From the NCBI GenBank assembly GCA_024231905.1, contig JAAEQC010000164.1, positions 80,193 to 144,192 of the forward strand: a stretch of DNA of 64,000 nucleotides. The letters run 5' to 3'. Positions 53,333 through 62,172 of the stretch are shown here, piece by piece. The stretch is from a bacterium. Its GTDB lineage: Bacteria > Krumholzibacteriota > Krumholzibacteriia > LZORAL124-64-63. Below the pieces are notes generated by a model. That model saw only the letters and a program-made list of their open reading frames with translations. It did no database searches and was not told the DNA's origin. How positions within the stretch are numbered: the stretch's first letter is position 1; the number at the start of each line of letters is the position of its first letter. The translations under genes and the position numbers were made by a program.

Positions 53333-54838
53333 TCAGGCGGGCTGGGCGCAGGCGACCACGCCGATGGCCCGCTCCAGGGCGGCAGCCTCCTCGGGGCGAC
53401 CGCGCGCAGCGAGCATGTGGTGCAGATTCTCCGTGGTCGTGGGATCCGGACGATCCGGGTCCAGGGACAACAACGCCCCCAGGATGGCGGTTTCGTGGCG
53501 CCCGGCGGCCCAGTCCAGGCAGGCCAGGTCGGCCCGGGCCCGTCGGTGGTCCGGTCGCCCGGCCAGGATGGTTCGCAGGAGGCGATCGGCCAGGGCCGGA
53601 TCGCCGTTCTCGTAGAGGGATTCGGCCTCGGCGACCGTGGTGGAACCGGTTCCCGGCAGGCCCGCCGGACGGTCCAGCACCTCGCCGTAGCGTGCCGACA
53701 CGAGACCGGTTTCCCGGCCGTCCTGGACCAATTCGACCCAGGCTTGCCGGGCTTCCCGGAGGAAGACCTCGCTCTTCTGGACCTGCGAGTCGTGCTGCCG
53801 GAAGAAACTGAGGGGCGCCGCGAGCCAGGCCGCATCGCCCCGGGACAAGAGAGTCGTCCACATGGACATGTCCCCGTTGCGCCGGGCCGAGCGTCCCGCG
53901 TAGCTCATGGGGTGGGGCAGGTTGTCGGCCAGGTCCGCCCGCCGGAACATGACCGTCGTGGGCTCGCCGATCAGGTTGGTCATGCGGCTGAGCACCAGGG
54001 TGGCCAGGGCCCGCCCGTCGAGCAGGCCGTCGTCCGCGAGAACGGGCCGGTTGAAGTCGGCGTCGGGCAGCGCACCGCCCCGTCCGTCGATCAGGCGGCG
54101 GTAACTGGTGACGAGGGTCACGGCCGGGTGGTCCCGCAGGATGCCCGCCATGCGCGCCACGCAATCGGGCGCCAGCAGGTCGTCGTCGTTGAGGTACTTG
54201 ACGTACTTGCCGCGGGCGGCGGCGAAGAGGTCCAGGTAGTTGGCCCGGCCGCCGATGGGTTCGGCGTGGGGGCGGAGGTGCAGTTCCCAGCCGGCGGGCA
54301 CCTGCGCCCGGCGGGACGCCACGATCCCGGCGATGCGGTCGCCGGGACTGTCGTCACCCACGATGATCTCGCCCCGGGGCCAGGACTGGGCCAGGGCGCT
54401 GTCCAGGGCGGCGGCGAAGTGGGCGTCCTTGTAGGCGGGGATGAGGATGCTGACCAGGGGCTCAGGCCCGTCCTCGCGCCGGGGGACCGTGAGCACGCCG
54501 CGCCCGGCCACGAACTCCACGTAGGCTTCGAAACCGCAGTTCCACGCGGCACGGACCAGTTCCTCACGGGGGTACTGGTGGGCGCGAGGCCCCACGGCCA
54601 CGTCCAGGCGGCCGCCGGGTGCGAGCAGGCGTCGACCCAGACGCAAGGCCTGGCGGCGGCCGGCCTCTGCCACTTGCGCGAGCCGGGGACCGGCCAGGCG
54701 AATCGCGGAAACCGCGGCGCACGGGACCGCCACCGCCGAGTCCACGTCTACCCGGGACGTGACGCCGGTGGTGCCGGCGATGACCAGGGTGGGGAAGCGA
54801 TCGGAGCCGGCGAGAGTGAGTTCCAGGGTGCGGGTCAC
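53333..54838 (-). CDS. Family 2 glycosyltransferase with N-terminal methyltransferase-like remnant
   Basis: The 501-residue protein has a GT-A domain (about 128-370) that starts PLVSILIPAYKDAHFAAALD and carries the DXD-type site KYLNDDDLLAP (about 216-226) plus GGRANYLDLFAAARGKYVKY. Residues 1-120 look like the last part of a class I methyltransferase (LRLGRRLLAPGGRLDVAVGP then REELVRAAWNCGFE) without the SAM-binding glycine motif. The C-terminal 120 residues are helical and TPR-like (DHRRARADLACLDWAAGRH). It is coupled to the aminotransferase gene (ATGA at 54835-54838). It probably adds a sugar to a surface glycan. Confidence 0.85.
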   Translation of the reverse strand: MTRTLELTLAGSDRFPTLVIAGTTGVTSRVDVDSAVAVPCAAVSAIRLAGPRLAQVAEAGRRQALRLGRRLLAPGGRLDVAVGPRAHQYPREELVRAAWNCGFEAYVEFVAGRGVLTVPRREDGPEPLVSILIPAYKDAHFAAALDSALAQSWPRGEIIVGDDSPGDRIAGIVASRRAQVPAGWELHLRPHAEPIGGRANYLDLFAAARGKYVKYLNDDDLLAPDCVARMAGILRDHPAVTLVTSYRRLIDGRGGALPDADFNRPVLADDGLLDGRALATLVLSRMTNLIGEPTTVMFRRADLADNLPHPMSYAGRSARRNGDMSMWTTLLSRGDAAWLAAPLSFFRQHDSQVQKSEVFLREARQAWVELVQDGRETGLVSARYGEVLDRPAGLPGTGSTTVAEAESLYENGDPALADRLLRTILAGRPDHRRARADLACLDWAAGRHETAILGALLSLDPDRPDPTTTENLHHMLAARGRPEEAAALERAIGVVACAQPA

Positions 54839-56106
54839 GAATTCTCCTCCAGGGCGGCCGTCACGGCGTCACCCTTGGCGACGACGCGGGCCACGAGGCG
54901 GCCCATGCGGGCGATGTCCGAGCGGCTGACCGCCGTGCCCGTGGGCAGGACCATTACCCGGCGGCACACCTCTTCGGTGGCGGGCAGGTTCCAACCGCCG
55001 GCGGGCGGCTGCGAGCGGTAGGGCTCCATGTTGTGGCAACCCGGATAGAAGTAGCGACGGGCGAGCACGTTCTCGGCCCGGAGCGCGTTCACCAGGTGGT
55101 CGCGGGAGATGCCGGCGGCGACGGCGTCCACCTCGGCCACGATGTACTGGTCGTTGCGGTTTTCCGGCCGTCCCCAGTTCTGCAGTTCTACACCGGGCAC
55201 CGCAGCCAGGGCGTCGGCCCAGGCCGCGCGGTTGCGACGGTTCACGGCGAGCCATTCCTCCAGGTGCTCCAGGGAGGAGAGGCCCACGGCGGCCGCCAGA
55301 TCGTTCATCTTGCCGTTCACTCCGAGGGCCGACACCTCGTCGAGACCCGTGAAACCGAAGTTCTGCATGAGGCGCACCCGCCGGGCCAGGTCGTCGTCGT
55401 TTGTGACCACGGCGCCGCCCTCGGCGGTGTTAATGAACTTGGTGGCGTGGAAGCTGAAGACCTCCAGATCGCCGCCGCCGCCGATCATGTGGCCGGCAGG
55501 ACCGCACCCGAAGGCGTGGGCCGCGTCGAACATGAGACGCAGGCCGCGGCGTTCGGCGATGGCTTCCAACTCGGCCACCGGGGCCGGACGTCCCCAGAGA
55601 TGGACCGCGACGATGCCGGTGGTGCGCGGGGTGATGAGGGCCTCCACCTTGGCGGGGTCCAGGTTGTGGGTGGCTGGGTCCACGTCGCAGAAGACCGGTT
55701 GGATGCCCTGCCACCGGAGAGCGTGGGCGGTGGCCACGAAGGTGAAGGCCGGGACGATGACCTCGTCGGCCAGTCCCAGCGCCCGAGCCCCGATCTCCAG
55801 AGCCACGGTGCCGTTGCACATGGCGATGCAGTGCTTCACTCCCGTGAGCTTGGTCACCTGTTCCTCGAAGATGCGCACGAAGGGACCGCGGTTGGACAGG
55901 CGTCCGCCCTCGAAGACCGCGTCCAGCCGGCGCATGAGGGTTTCGCGGTCGGGAATGTTGGGTGCGCCAACGTGGCGGGGTCGTCCGAAGGCGGGACGGC
56001 CGCCGAGGATGGCCAGGTCGCCGTCGTCCGCGGGTCGGGTGATGGGACGGGGCTTCGGAGTAACGGTCCCGGGTGCGGTGGGTCTGGTCTCAGTCTTGAC
56101 CGGCAT
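54835..56106 (-). CDS. DegT/DnrJ/EryC1/StrS sugar aminotransferase
   Basis: The 423-residue PLP protein has the family pattern: EGGRLSNRGPFVRIFEEQVT, VIVPAFTFVATAHALRW, MFDAAHAFGC (PLP aspartate) and FSFHATKFINTAEGGAVV with the Schiff-base lysine. Such enzymes make amino sugars from nucleotide keto-sugars, or act as dehydratases. Conserved lysine presence argues for transaminase activity. It overlaps the FemAB-like gene by 17 bases and the GT2 gene by four. The first 35 residues are a Pro/Thr-rich extension. Confidence 0.93.
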   Translation of the reverse strand: MPVKTETRPTAPGTVTPKPRPITRPADDGDLAILGGRPAFGRPRHVGAPNIPDRETLMRRLDAVFEGGRLSNRGPFVRIFEEQVTKLTGVKHCIAMCNGTVALEIGARALGLADEVIVPAFTFVATAHALRWQGIQPVFCDVDPATHNLDPAKVEALITPRTTGIVAVHLWGRPAPVAELEAIAERRGLRLMFDAAHAFGCGPAGHMIGGGGDLEVFSFHATKFINTAEGGAVVTNDDDLARRVRLMQNFGFTGLDEVSALGVNGKMNDLAAAVGLSSLEHLEEWLAVNRRNRAAWADALAAVPGVELQNWGRPENRNDQYIVAEVDAVAAGISRDHLVNALRAENVLARRYFYPGCHNMEPYRSQPPAGGWNLPATEEVCRRVMVLPTGTAVSRSDIARMGRLVARVVAKGDAVTAALEENS

Positions 56107-57040
56107 GGACCACCTCCTCGACCTGGGTCCGGGAGGGGTCGCGGTAGAAGGGGAAATAGGAGCTGGACCGGTTGTCGCCGAGCTCGGCGTAGCGCACCGG
56201 GTCGAGGACCGCGCCGCACAGCCACGAGGACTTGGCGTGGGTGGACCAGCCCCCCTTGAAGCGGCTCAACCCGTCGTCGGGGTCGTGCTCGAGGCCGGCG
56301 CCCGAGCCCAGGTTCGTCTCACGAACGCCCAGTTTGCGCAGGTGCTCCAGGGCCGCGGCCACCAGGGCGTAGGAAGCGCCACCCCAGCGGTAGCCGGTAC
56401 GGTCATAACCCGAGAGGTGGTGCCAGGCGCGGTGGCCGTCCGTGTACCAGATCTGTATGGCGCAGGGGATTTCTTCGCCTGCGGCCGTGGCCGTGAGAGC
56501 CACGGTGCCCGGCAGGGCCAGTTGCCTGGCGAAGGCGTCGCGGGAGAAGCGGGCCATCCCGGTGATCCGGTGCCGTGCGACCAGTTCACCGTACAGCCGG
56601 CACCATTGGTCCAGCAGGGAGGACGGATCCTCGACCACCGTCAGTTCGGCGTGACGACCGAAGCGGCGGGCGTTGCGCAGGTGGTGCTTGCTGGCGGCCG
56701 TCTCCAGGGGGACGGACATGTCCACCAGGTAGTGATCCTTCCAGGGGCGGGCCACGGCGCCGAACCAGCGCTCCAGGTCCAGCCCCGCCGGCCCGGTCAT
56801 GGGATCGGTGGTCAGGACCAGGCTCACCAGCCCGTTGGTCCGCAGTTCGGCCAAGTCCTCGCCCAGTCGGGATTGCTCGCCACAGGCGAAGAGGGGGTAG
56901 CACCCGACCGCATCCCGCCACCCGGGACGGCCCGGAATCGGCCGTTCCAGCACCCAGCCCTGGCTCCTGGGCAACCAGAGGGGTGATCCGAATTCGGCCA
57001 GGGATTGGGCATATTCCGCTTGGGCGTACGGACAAAGCAT
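56090..57040 (-). CDS. FemAB/GNAT-fold acyltransferase-like protein
   Basis: The 316-residue protein has a GNAT-type core (about 120-265): SKHHLRNARRFGRHAELTVV, TDGHRAWHHLSGYDRTG and GGASYALVAAALEHLRKLGV, then ETNLGSGAG. The pattern fits the FemAB-like acetyltransferase group (GNAT_6) that acylates sugars or peptides of cell-wall and surface glycans. The N-terminal 100 residues are less conserved. It is the first gene of a minus-strand operon with a sugar aminotransferase and glycosyltransferase, so acylation of an amino sugar is the simplest idea. The ribosome site is weak. Confidence 0.8.
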   Translation of the reverse strand: MLCPYAQAEYAQSLAEFGSPLWLPRSQGWVLERPIPGRPGWRDAVGCYPLFACGEQSRLGEDLAELRTNGLVSLVLTTDPMTGPAGLDLERWFGAVARPWKDHYLVDMSVPLETAASKHHLRNARRFGRHAELTVVEDPSSLLDQWCRLYGELVARHRITGMARFSRDAFARQLALPGTVALTATAAGEEIPCAIQIWYTDGHRAWHHLSGYDRTGYRWGGASYALVAAALEHLRKLGVRETNLGSGAGLEHDPDDGLSRFKGGWSTHAKSSWLCGAVLDPVRYAELGDNRSSSYFPFYRDPSRTQVEEVVHAGQD

Positions 57041-57225
57041 CGGCCTGAGGTCACCCTTCGGTCGGTTGTCGTCGTAAGACGTTGCCGCCTTGGTGGTTGT
57101 CTCCGCTACACGCGAAGTCAGGAGTCGGACGGGACGGCATTGCGCTGATCACCGGGAAGGAAACGCAAGAAGAGGGCCGTAGATACTCCGAATTCCTGGA
57201 ACCCGTTGTCCATTGGGACGTATGA

Positions 57226-57256
57226 TGTAATCGATTGCATACTATGTGTAATCGAA
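57226..57256. promoter_or_regulatory. Operator-like repeats upstream of the TetR gene
   Basis: ATGTAATCGATTGCAT (57226-57241) is a palindrome with 7 of 8 pairs matched. The nonamer TGTAATCGA occurs at 57227-57235 and again at 57248-57256, exactly 21 bases later, which is two helical turns. The TetR gene starts 12 bases downstream of the second copy, so autorepression is likely. Confidence 0.6.
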
Positions 57257-57267
57257 AGGAGCCCCCG

Positions 57268-57906
57268 ATGGACCGCCAGACACGCGAACGTCAGACTCGC
57301 CGCCAGTGGATCCTGGAAGGCACCCGCCGTGTCTTCGCCGAGAAGGGCGTCGAGAATACGAGCATGGAGGACATCGCCGCCGCGGTGGATTACACCCGCC
57401 GCACCCTCTACGCCTACTTCAAGAGTCGCGACGAGATCTGTCTGGCGGTCTTCATGGAGGACCTGGCCGCCCGCTGGGACCGTCAACGAAAAGCGGTGGC
57501 GCCGGTGGCCGAGGGCAGGTCCAAGCTCATGCGCTGGGCCGAGGTCTACTACGACTACGCCCGCGAGTACCCCCACTCGGTCCGCCTGCAGGCCTACTGG
57601 GACTACCGGGGCATCGACCGCGACCGCATCGGCGGGGAGATCTTCGCCGCCTTCGAACTGCTCAACGACGAGTTGGCCGACGGCCTGCGGGACATGGTCC
57701 GGCTGGGCATGGAGGACGGCAGCCTGCGCTCCGACCTGCAGGTCGACCTGACTATCAGCCAGTTCCTCTACACCCTGCGCGCGGCCATCTTCCGCGCGGT
57801 CTCGCCCGGATACTCTTTCGCCACATTCGACGCCGACGAGTACGTCCGGCACTACCTGGATCTTTTCGGCCGCGCCGTCGGCCGCTCCGGAGGTGGGAGT
57901 TCATGA
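57268..57906 (+). CDS. TetR-family transcriptional regulator
   Basis: The 212-residue protein has the TetR DNA-binding domain (about 8-58): ILEGTRRVFAEKGVENTSM, EDIAAAVDYTRRTLYAYFKS and DEICLAVF. The ligand domain (about 70-205) is helical and specific to its effector. The ATG at 57268 follows AAAGGAG; an in-frame ATG at 57235 lies inside the operator-like sequence. The stop overlaps the next gene start (ATGA at 57903-57906), so it may control or share its signal with the protease-fold gene. Confidence 0.93.
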   Translation: MDRQTRERQTRRQWILEGTRRVFAEKGVENTSMEDIAAAVDYTRRTLYAYFKSRDEICLAVFMEDLAARWDRQRKAVAPVAEGRSKLMRWAEVYYDYAREYPHSVRLQAYWDYRGIDRDRIGGEIFAAFELLNDELADGLRDMVRLGMEDGSLRSDLQVDLTISQFLYTLRAAIFRAVSPGYSFATFDADEYVRHYLDLFGRAVGRSGGGSS

Positions 57907-59159
57907 CACATTCCTTCGACATCCGCCGCCGCCTGCTTGTCCTGGCCACTCTCCTTATCCCGGCCCTGCCGGCGGTCGCCGCCGAGGAGGAGGAGATGGA
58001 GGTCCCCGGGATCGCGCCCGGCGCCTACGAGATCCTCGACGGTGGATCCGAGGTCCGCCTGCCCTTCGAGTTCTACCGCGGCGACATCCGGCTCCAGGGC
58101 CAGGTGAACGGCCACGATGTCCATTTGCTGGTGGACAACGGTTTCCTCTGGGACCAGGTCCTGTTCTGGGGCGGACCCGATACGGACGTTCTGGGTCTGG
58201 AGTACGACGGTGAGATCGAGGTCGGGGGCGGCGGCGACGGCGACGTCATCCCTTCCTACACGGCCTCGGGGCTGACCGTGGCCTTCCCGGGCATCGTCTT
58301 CACCGACCAACCGGCCATCGTCATGCCCTACGAGTCGGGCACGTCGAGCATGTGGGAAGGATCCGTGGGCCAGGTCAGCGCGCTCTTCTTCAAGAACTTC
58401 GTGGTGACCTTCGATGTGGACGCCATGGTGATGACCCTCACCGAACCCGATGCCTACACCTACGACGGACCGGGTCGCCGCCTCCCCATGATCCACACGG
58501 GCAACAACTCCTGGGCGATCCCGGGCAAGATCGAAACCCTGGACGGCCGCATCATCGAGATACCCGTGACCATGGACCTGGGCATGAACGACTGGCTCCA
58601 GCTGACCACCGAAGGTGAGCACATGGTCGGGCTGCCGGCGGGCGCCCAGGAAGCCAGCCTGGGCTTCGGCGTCCAGGGCGAGATCCGTGGTTACGTGGGC
58701 CGCCTCGCGACGGTGGAGTTCGCCGGCTACCGCATCGATGACCTGCTCACGGAATTCGTCCCACCCGAAAACGAGCACACGGTCTTTCACGAGGGAATGC
58801 TCGGATTGAACCTGCTGAAGATGTTCAACTTCGTGTACGACTATCCCGGCGAGTGCATGTACTTGGCACCCAGCCGTCGCTTCGGAGAATCCACCGAGCG
58901 AGACATGACCGGCGCGCGCTTGGCCCGGGCTGAAGAGGGGTTCCTGGTGGTCCGGCAGGTGCAGGATGGTTCGCCGGCCGCCGAGGCTGGGCTCGTCGCC
59001 GGGGATGAGATCCTGGGCGTGGACGGTCGCCCGGCCGCCGACTACGACTTCTTCGAACTGCGGCCCCTGCTGCGGCGGGCAGGCGCCGAGGTGACCTTCA
59101 CCGTGCGGCGGGACGGTCAGGAACGCCAGGTGGTAATGGCGTTGCGGCGGCTCATCTGA
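57903..59159 (+). CDS. Exported retropepsin-like aspartic protease-fold protein with PDZ domain
   Basis: The 418-residue protein has a signal peptide (LLVLATLLIPALPAVAA). It has two lobes like clan AA proteases: the first has DNG (Asp78-Asn79-Gly80 in HLLVDNGFLW) where D-[TS]-G is normal; the second has MDLG (Asp225-Leu226-Gly227). Catalytic aspartates and glycines remain but the middle residue differs in both, so activity is uncertain. A PDZ domain (about 335-415; VQDGSPAAEAGLVAGDEILG) follows. Such aspartyl-protease/PDZ proteins occur in the periplasm of many bacteria. It is coupled to the TetR gene. Confidence 0.82.
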   Translation: MTHSFDIRRRLLVLATLLIPALPAVAAEEEEMEVPGIAPGAYEILDGGSEVRLPFEFYRGDIRLQGQVNGHDVHLLVDNGFLWDQVLFWGGPDTDVLGLEYDGEIEVGGGGDGDVIPSYTASGLTVAFPGIVFTDQPAIVMPYESGTSSMWEGSVGQVSALFFKNFVVTFDVDAMVMTLTEPDAYTYDGPGRRLPMIHTGNNSWAIPGKIETLDGRIIEIPVTMDLGMNDWLQLTTEGEHMVGLPAGAQEASLGFGVQGEIRGYVGRLATVEFAGYRIDDLLTEFVPPENEHTVFHEGMLGLNLLKMFNFVYDYPGECMYLAPSRRFGESTERDMTGARLARAEEGFLVVRQVQDGSPAAEAGLVAGDEILGVDGRPAADYDFFELRPLLRRAGAEVTFTVRRDGQERQVVMALRRLI

Positions 59160-59168
59160 GCCGCCGGT

Positions 59169-59885
59169 CTACCGCCGCGACATCAACAACCGCAGCACGT
59201 ACCAGAACATGAGGGCCACCGAGGCGAAGAGTTCCAGGGCCGCGCCCACGTAGCGGTCGCTGGGCCAGTGGTAGAGGATCTTCGATGTGTCGTGGAGGAT
59301 GGCCGCGCCGGCCAGGCCTATCATGGCCACCGAGAACCACATGCCCAGGTGCCAGCCGAAGACGAGGCCGCCGCCGATGGCGACCAGGGCCAGGATGCCC
59401 GCCCAGCGGAGCATGCCGCCCAGGAAACTGAAGTCCTTGCGGGTCTGCAGCACGATGAGGGTCAGGCCCACGAAGCCCACCGCCGTGATCTGGGCTGCGG
59501 TGCCGATGACGCCCGGAGCGTAGTGGTTCGCCAGGTACAGCATGGGCGCGAAGATGATCGCTTCGGCCACCACGAACAGTCCGAGGCCTCCGTATTGCAC
59601 GGCCCGGCTCTCGGTACGCGCAGCCAGGCCGCGGGCCAGCCAGCTGACGACCAGGAATCCACCCAGGACCAGTCCCCAGTTCACGCCCAATAGGACCTCG
59701 GTCAGCCGCCAGGCCAGTCCGCTCTGGAAGAACCACACCTCCAACACCACGAACGCGGCGATGGCGGCCAGCAGGTGGCCGTACACGCGCAGGAGGAACC
59801 GGGAGCGGTCACCGACGACGGTCTCGCCGGCGTAGACGGCCTCGGCCGCCACCGCGTCACCCTGGTTGCTGTAGGGACGGTTCAT
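59169..59885 (-). CDS. Bax inhibitor-1/YccA-type membrane protein
   Basis: The 238-residue protein has seven hydrophobic helices after a soluble N-terminus (about residues 28-235). BI-1-like features are FLLRVYGHLLAAIAAFVVLE at the start, PMLYLANHYAPGVIGTAAQI mid-chain and LAGAAILHDTSKILYHWPSD near the end, with the Asp-Thr pair of the pH-sensitive channel site. The family is linked to calcium leak and membrane-protease control. GAGGAG is well placed before the ATG. It follows the small membrane gene by ten bases. Confidence 0.92.
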   Translation of the reverse strand: MNRPYSNQGDAVAAEAVYAGETVVGDRSRFLLRVYGHLLAAIAAFVVLEVWFFQSGLAWRLTEVLLGVNWGLVLGGFLVVSWLARGLAARTESRAVQYGGLGLFVVAEAIIFAPMLYLANHYAPGVIGTAAQITAVGFVGLTLIVLQTRKDFSFLGGMLRWAGILALVAIGGGLVFGWHLGMWFSVAMIGLAGAAILHDTSKILYHWPSDRYVGAALELFASVALMFWYVLRLLMSRR

Positions 59886-59895
59886 GGCCGACTCC

Positions 59896-60171
59896 TCATT
59901 CCGCCGCAGCCCGGGCCCGCTTGCGGCGCCGGATGTGCGACCCGGTGAACTGGCCGAGGAAGTACGCGGCCAGCAGGATCGGATAGGAATGCATGGAGAA
60001 GCCCAGCCCCGAGACGATGCGCAGGGCGATCACCCCGGGAATCGACGCGTGGATGAACACGAACCAGAGCAGGGAGAACTTCCGTTGATCCTCGCGCCAG
60101 TAGCCGAAGGGCACGTTCAGGATGTAGACGCCCACGGCCACCAGGGCCATGCGCACGACCATGCTTTCCAT
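59896..60171 (-). CDS. Small membrane protein of unknown function upstream of the BI-1 gene
   Basis: The 91-residue protein has three hydrophobic segments (about 4-20, 33-52 and 58-75) and a basic end (SHIRRRKRARAAAE). The stretch YWREDQRKFSLLWFVFIHA is striking, with a polar turn and many aromatics. I do not recognise a family. The ATG at 60171 gives a start just before the first helix; the frame is open for about 100 codons upstream, but that part overlaps the divergent control region and looks non-coding. It is in one transcript with the BI-1 gene. Confidence 0.65.
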   Translation of the reverse strand: MESMVVRMALVAVGVYILNVPFGYWREDQRKFSLLWFVFIHASIPGVIALRIVSGLGFSMHSYPILLAAYFLGQFTGSHIRRRKRARAAAE

Positions 60172-60394
60172 ACGGATGCGGCTTTCTTGCTGAAGGCCTC
60201 GGGGCGGGAGATGGTTCGCGTACGACCGGGCCTCGTCGCGGTGCCGGCCGGTGGCGCATCGGGCCCCCAACATACGGTCGTTGGGGGTCAGCGTCCAGCG
60301 GACTGCTCCGGGTTCGCAGTCGAGGCGATTGCCAGTCGTCGTCCTGCGCGCTACCATGGCCGTTGCCCCACCTACCCACCGCCTGGAGGTCGTC

Positions 60395-61201
60395 ATGAAC
60401 CGCCGTCTGCGCATCGCCGTCCTGGCCGTCCTGGCCGTCCTGCTGCTGGTCGCCGCCTGCGCCACCGTACCCATCACCGGACGCCGTCAACTCAGCCTCA
60501 TCCCCGATTCGCAGATGAATGCCCTGAGTTTTCAGCAGTACGACCAGGTCATCTCGGAGAGCAGCCTGAGCAAGGACGCCGAGGCCACGGCCATGGTCAA
60601 GCGAGTCGGGCGCGGCATCCAGCAGGCGGTGGAGACCTACTTCCGCCAGGAAGGCATGTCCCACCACCTGGACGGCTATGTCTGGGAGTTCAACCTCATC
60701 GAATCCGACCAGGTGAATGCCTGGTGCATGCCGGGCGGCAAGGTCGCGTTCTACACGGGGATCCTGCCCGTATGCCAGGACGAGACCGGCGTTGCGGTCG
60801 TCATGGGCCACGAGGTGGCCCACGCCATCGCCGAGCACGGCGGCGAGCGCATGAGCCAGCAGATGGCCCTGCAGATGGGGGGCGTCGCCCTGAGCGAGGC
60901 CTTGAAGAGCAAGCCACAGAAGACCCAGGCCCTGTACATGTCCGCTTTCGCCGTGGGCGCCCAATACGGCGCCATGCTGCCCTTCAGTCGCAAACACGAG
61001 AGCGAAGCCGACCACATGGGACTGATCTTCATGGCCATGGCCGGCTACGATCCCCGGGAGGCGCCGCGGTTCTGGCAGCGCATGTCCGCGGGGGGCGGGG
61101 GGGCGCCACCGGAGTTCATGTCGACGCATCCGTCGGATGAGACGCGGGTGCGGCAGCTGAACGAGCGGATGGCTGAGGCTTTAGGGTACTACCAGCCCTG
61201 A
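60395..61201 (+). CDS. M48-family zinc metalloprotease lipoprotein
   Basis: The 268-residue protein has a lipobox (LLVAAC, Cys22) and is probably anchored to a membrane in the periplasm. The M48 zinc site is VVMGHEVAHAIAEHGGER and the third ligand lies in KHESEADHMGLIFMAMAGYD. PITGRRQLSLIPDSQMNAL follows the lipid cysteine, as in the LoiP/YcaL-BepA-like group that removes faulty outer-membrane proteins. The ATG at 60395 is preceded by GGAGG, whereas the longer frame lacks a signal. It ends 72 bases from a convergent gene. Confidence 0.94.
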   Translation: MNRRLRIAVLAVLAVLLLVAACATVPITGRRQLSLIPDSQMNALSFQQYDQVISESSLSKDAEATAMVKRVGRGIQQAVETYFRQEGMSHHLDGYVWEFNLIESDQVNAWCMPGGKVAFYTGILPVCQDETGVAVVMGHEVAHAIAEHGGERMSQQMALQMGGVALSEALKSKPQKTQALYMSAFAVGAQYGAMLPFSRKHESEADHMGLIFMAMAGYDPREAPRFWQRMSAGGGGAPPEFMSTHPSDETRVRQLNERMAEALGYYQP

Positions 61202-61272
61202 CAGTTCCCGGCGGGACCGACTTGTCACGGGGCGACATGATGGCGGCCTATCCCGTGCAGGATCGCCGATGG

Positions 61273-62001
61273 TCAATCGGCGAGCAGGGCCGCCAGTCGG
61301 CGGAGGCCCCCGGGGGCCCAAGCGCCGTACCAGCAGAGATCTTTGCCGTCGCTGAGCAGGGCCTGGCCGAGAATCCCTGCTTCCGCCAGGAGTCGGGCAT
61401 CGGCGTCTCGGAAGCACCAGGGCTCGTCGGGCAGGAGGACCACCTCTGGCGCCAGGTCCGCCAGTTCTCCGAGGTCGGTTTCGGGATACCCCGCCCGATC
61501 CCGGAAGACGTTCTCCAGGTTCAGTTCCGCCATCATGCCGTCCAGGTAGTTTTCCCCGCCGGCGGCCATCCAGGGTTCCTTCCAGATGAGCGCCGCCGCC
61601 CGGCGTCGGGGCGGGGCAGTCAGCTCGCGCCGGGCCGCAGCCAGATCGTCGAGCAGGGGACGGGCATCGACTCCCAGCAATTCGCCGTAGTCGGCCAGCA
61701 ATCGGGCCACGTCGTCCAGGCTGCGGGGCATCACTTCGTGGACCATCACGCCCGCATCCCGCAGCGCCGCCAGATGCTCGGGCTTGTTCTCCTCGGTGCA
61801 GGCCAGGGCCAAGTCGGGCTCCAGGCTGAAGATCGCCGGCAGGTCCGGGTTCTTGGTCCCGCCGCAAGCGGGCACGCCGCCCAGTTCACTCCGCGGCTCA
61901 ACGCAGTAGATGGTGCGGGCCACCAACCGGTCGCGGGCGCCGAGGGCGCACACGGTGTGGGTGAGGCTGGGCACCAGGGAGGCGATGCGGCGTGCGGCCA
62001 T
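61273..62001 (-). CDS. BtuF/TroA-like helical-backbone metal receptor (no signal peptide)
   Basis: The 242-residue protein matches the cobalamin/iron-siderophore periplasmic binding fold: RRIASLVPSLTHTVCALGA at the start, PDLPAIFSLEPDLALACTEE, GVMVHEVMPRSLDDVARLL and LADLAPEVVLLPDEPWCF. However, it starts at M-A-A-R-R-I with no signal peptide or lipobox, so it may stay in the cytoplasm, as do the signal-less members of this fold. The frame continues upstream to 62880 without a good start, which argues that 62001 is correct. No ABC transporter genes are close. Confidence 0.82.
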   Translation of the reverse strand: MAARRIASLVPSLTHTVCALGARDRLVARTIYCVEPRSELGGVPACGGTKNPDLPAIFSLEPDLALACTEENKPEHLAALRDAGVMVHEVMPRSLDDVARLLADYGELLGVDARPLLDDLAAARRELTAPPRRRAAALIWKEPWMAAGGENYLDGMMAELNLENVFRDRAGYPETDLGELADLAPEVVLLPDEPWCFRDADARLLAEAGILGQALLSDGKDLCWYGAWAPGGLRRLAALLAD

Positions 62002-62172
62002 GGGGAATCTCCCAGTCGAAATGCTGAAGCGGCGATCCGCATCTAACATACTCCGGAACGACGACAAGATCGTGCTCGATGAGAATATTCGCTTTATTTT
62101 CGCCGGGCGAGCGGTTAGAATGGCCGTCTCGCTCCCCAGCTGCTCCCGACGCCCGAAAGAGGAGATACGATC

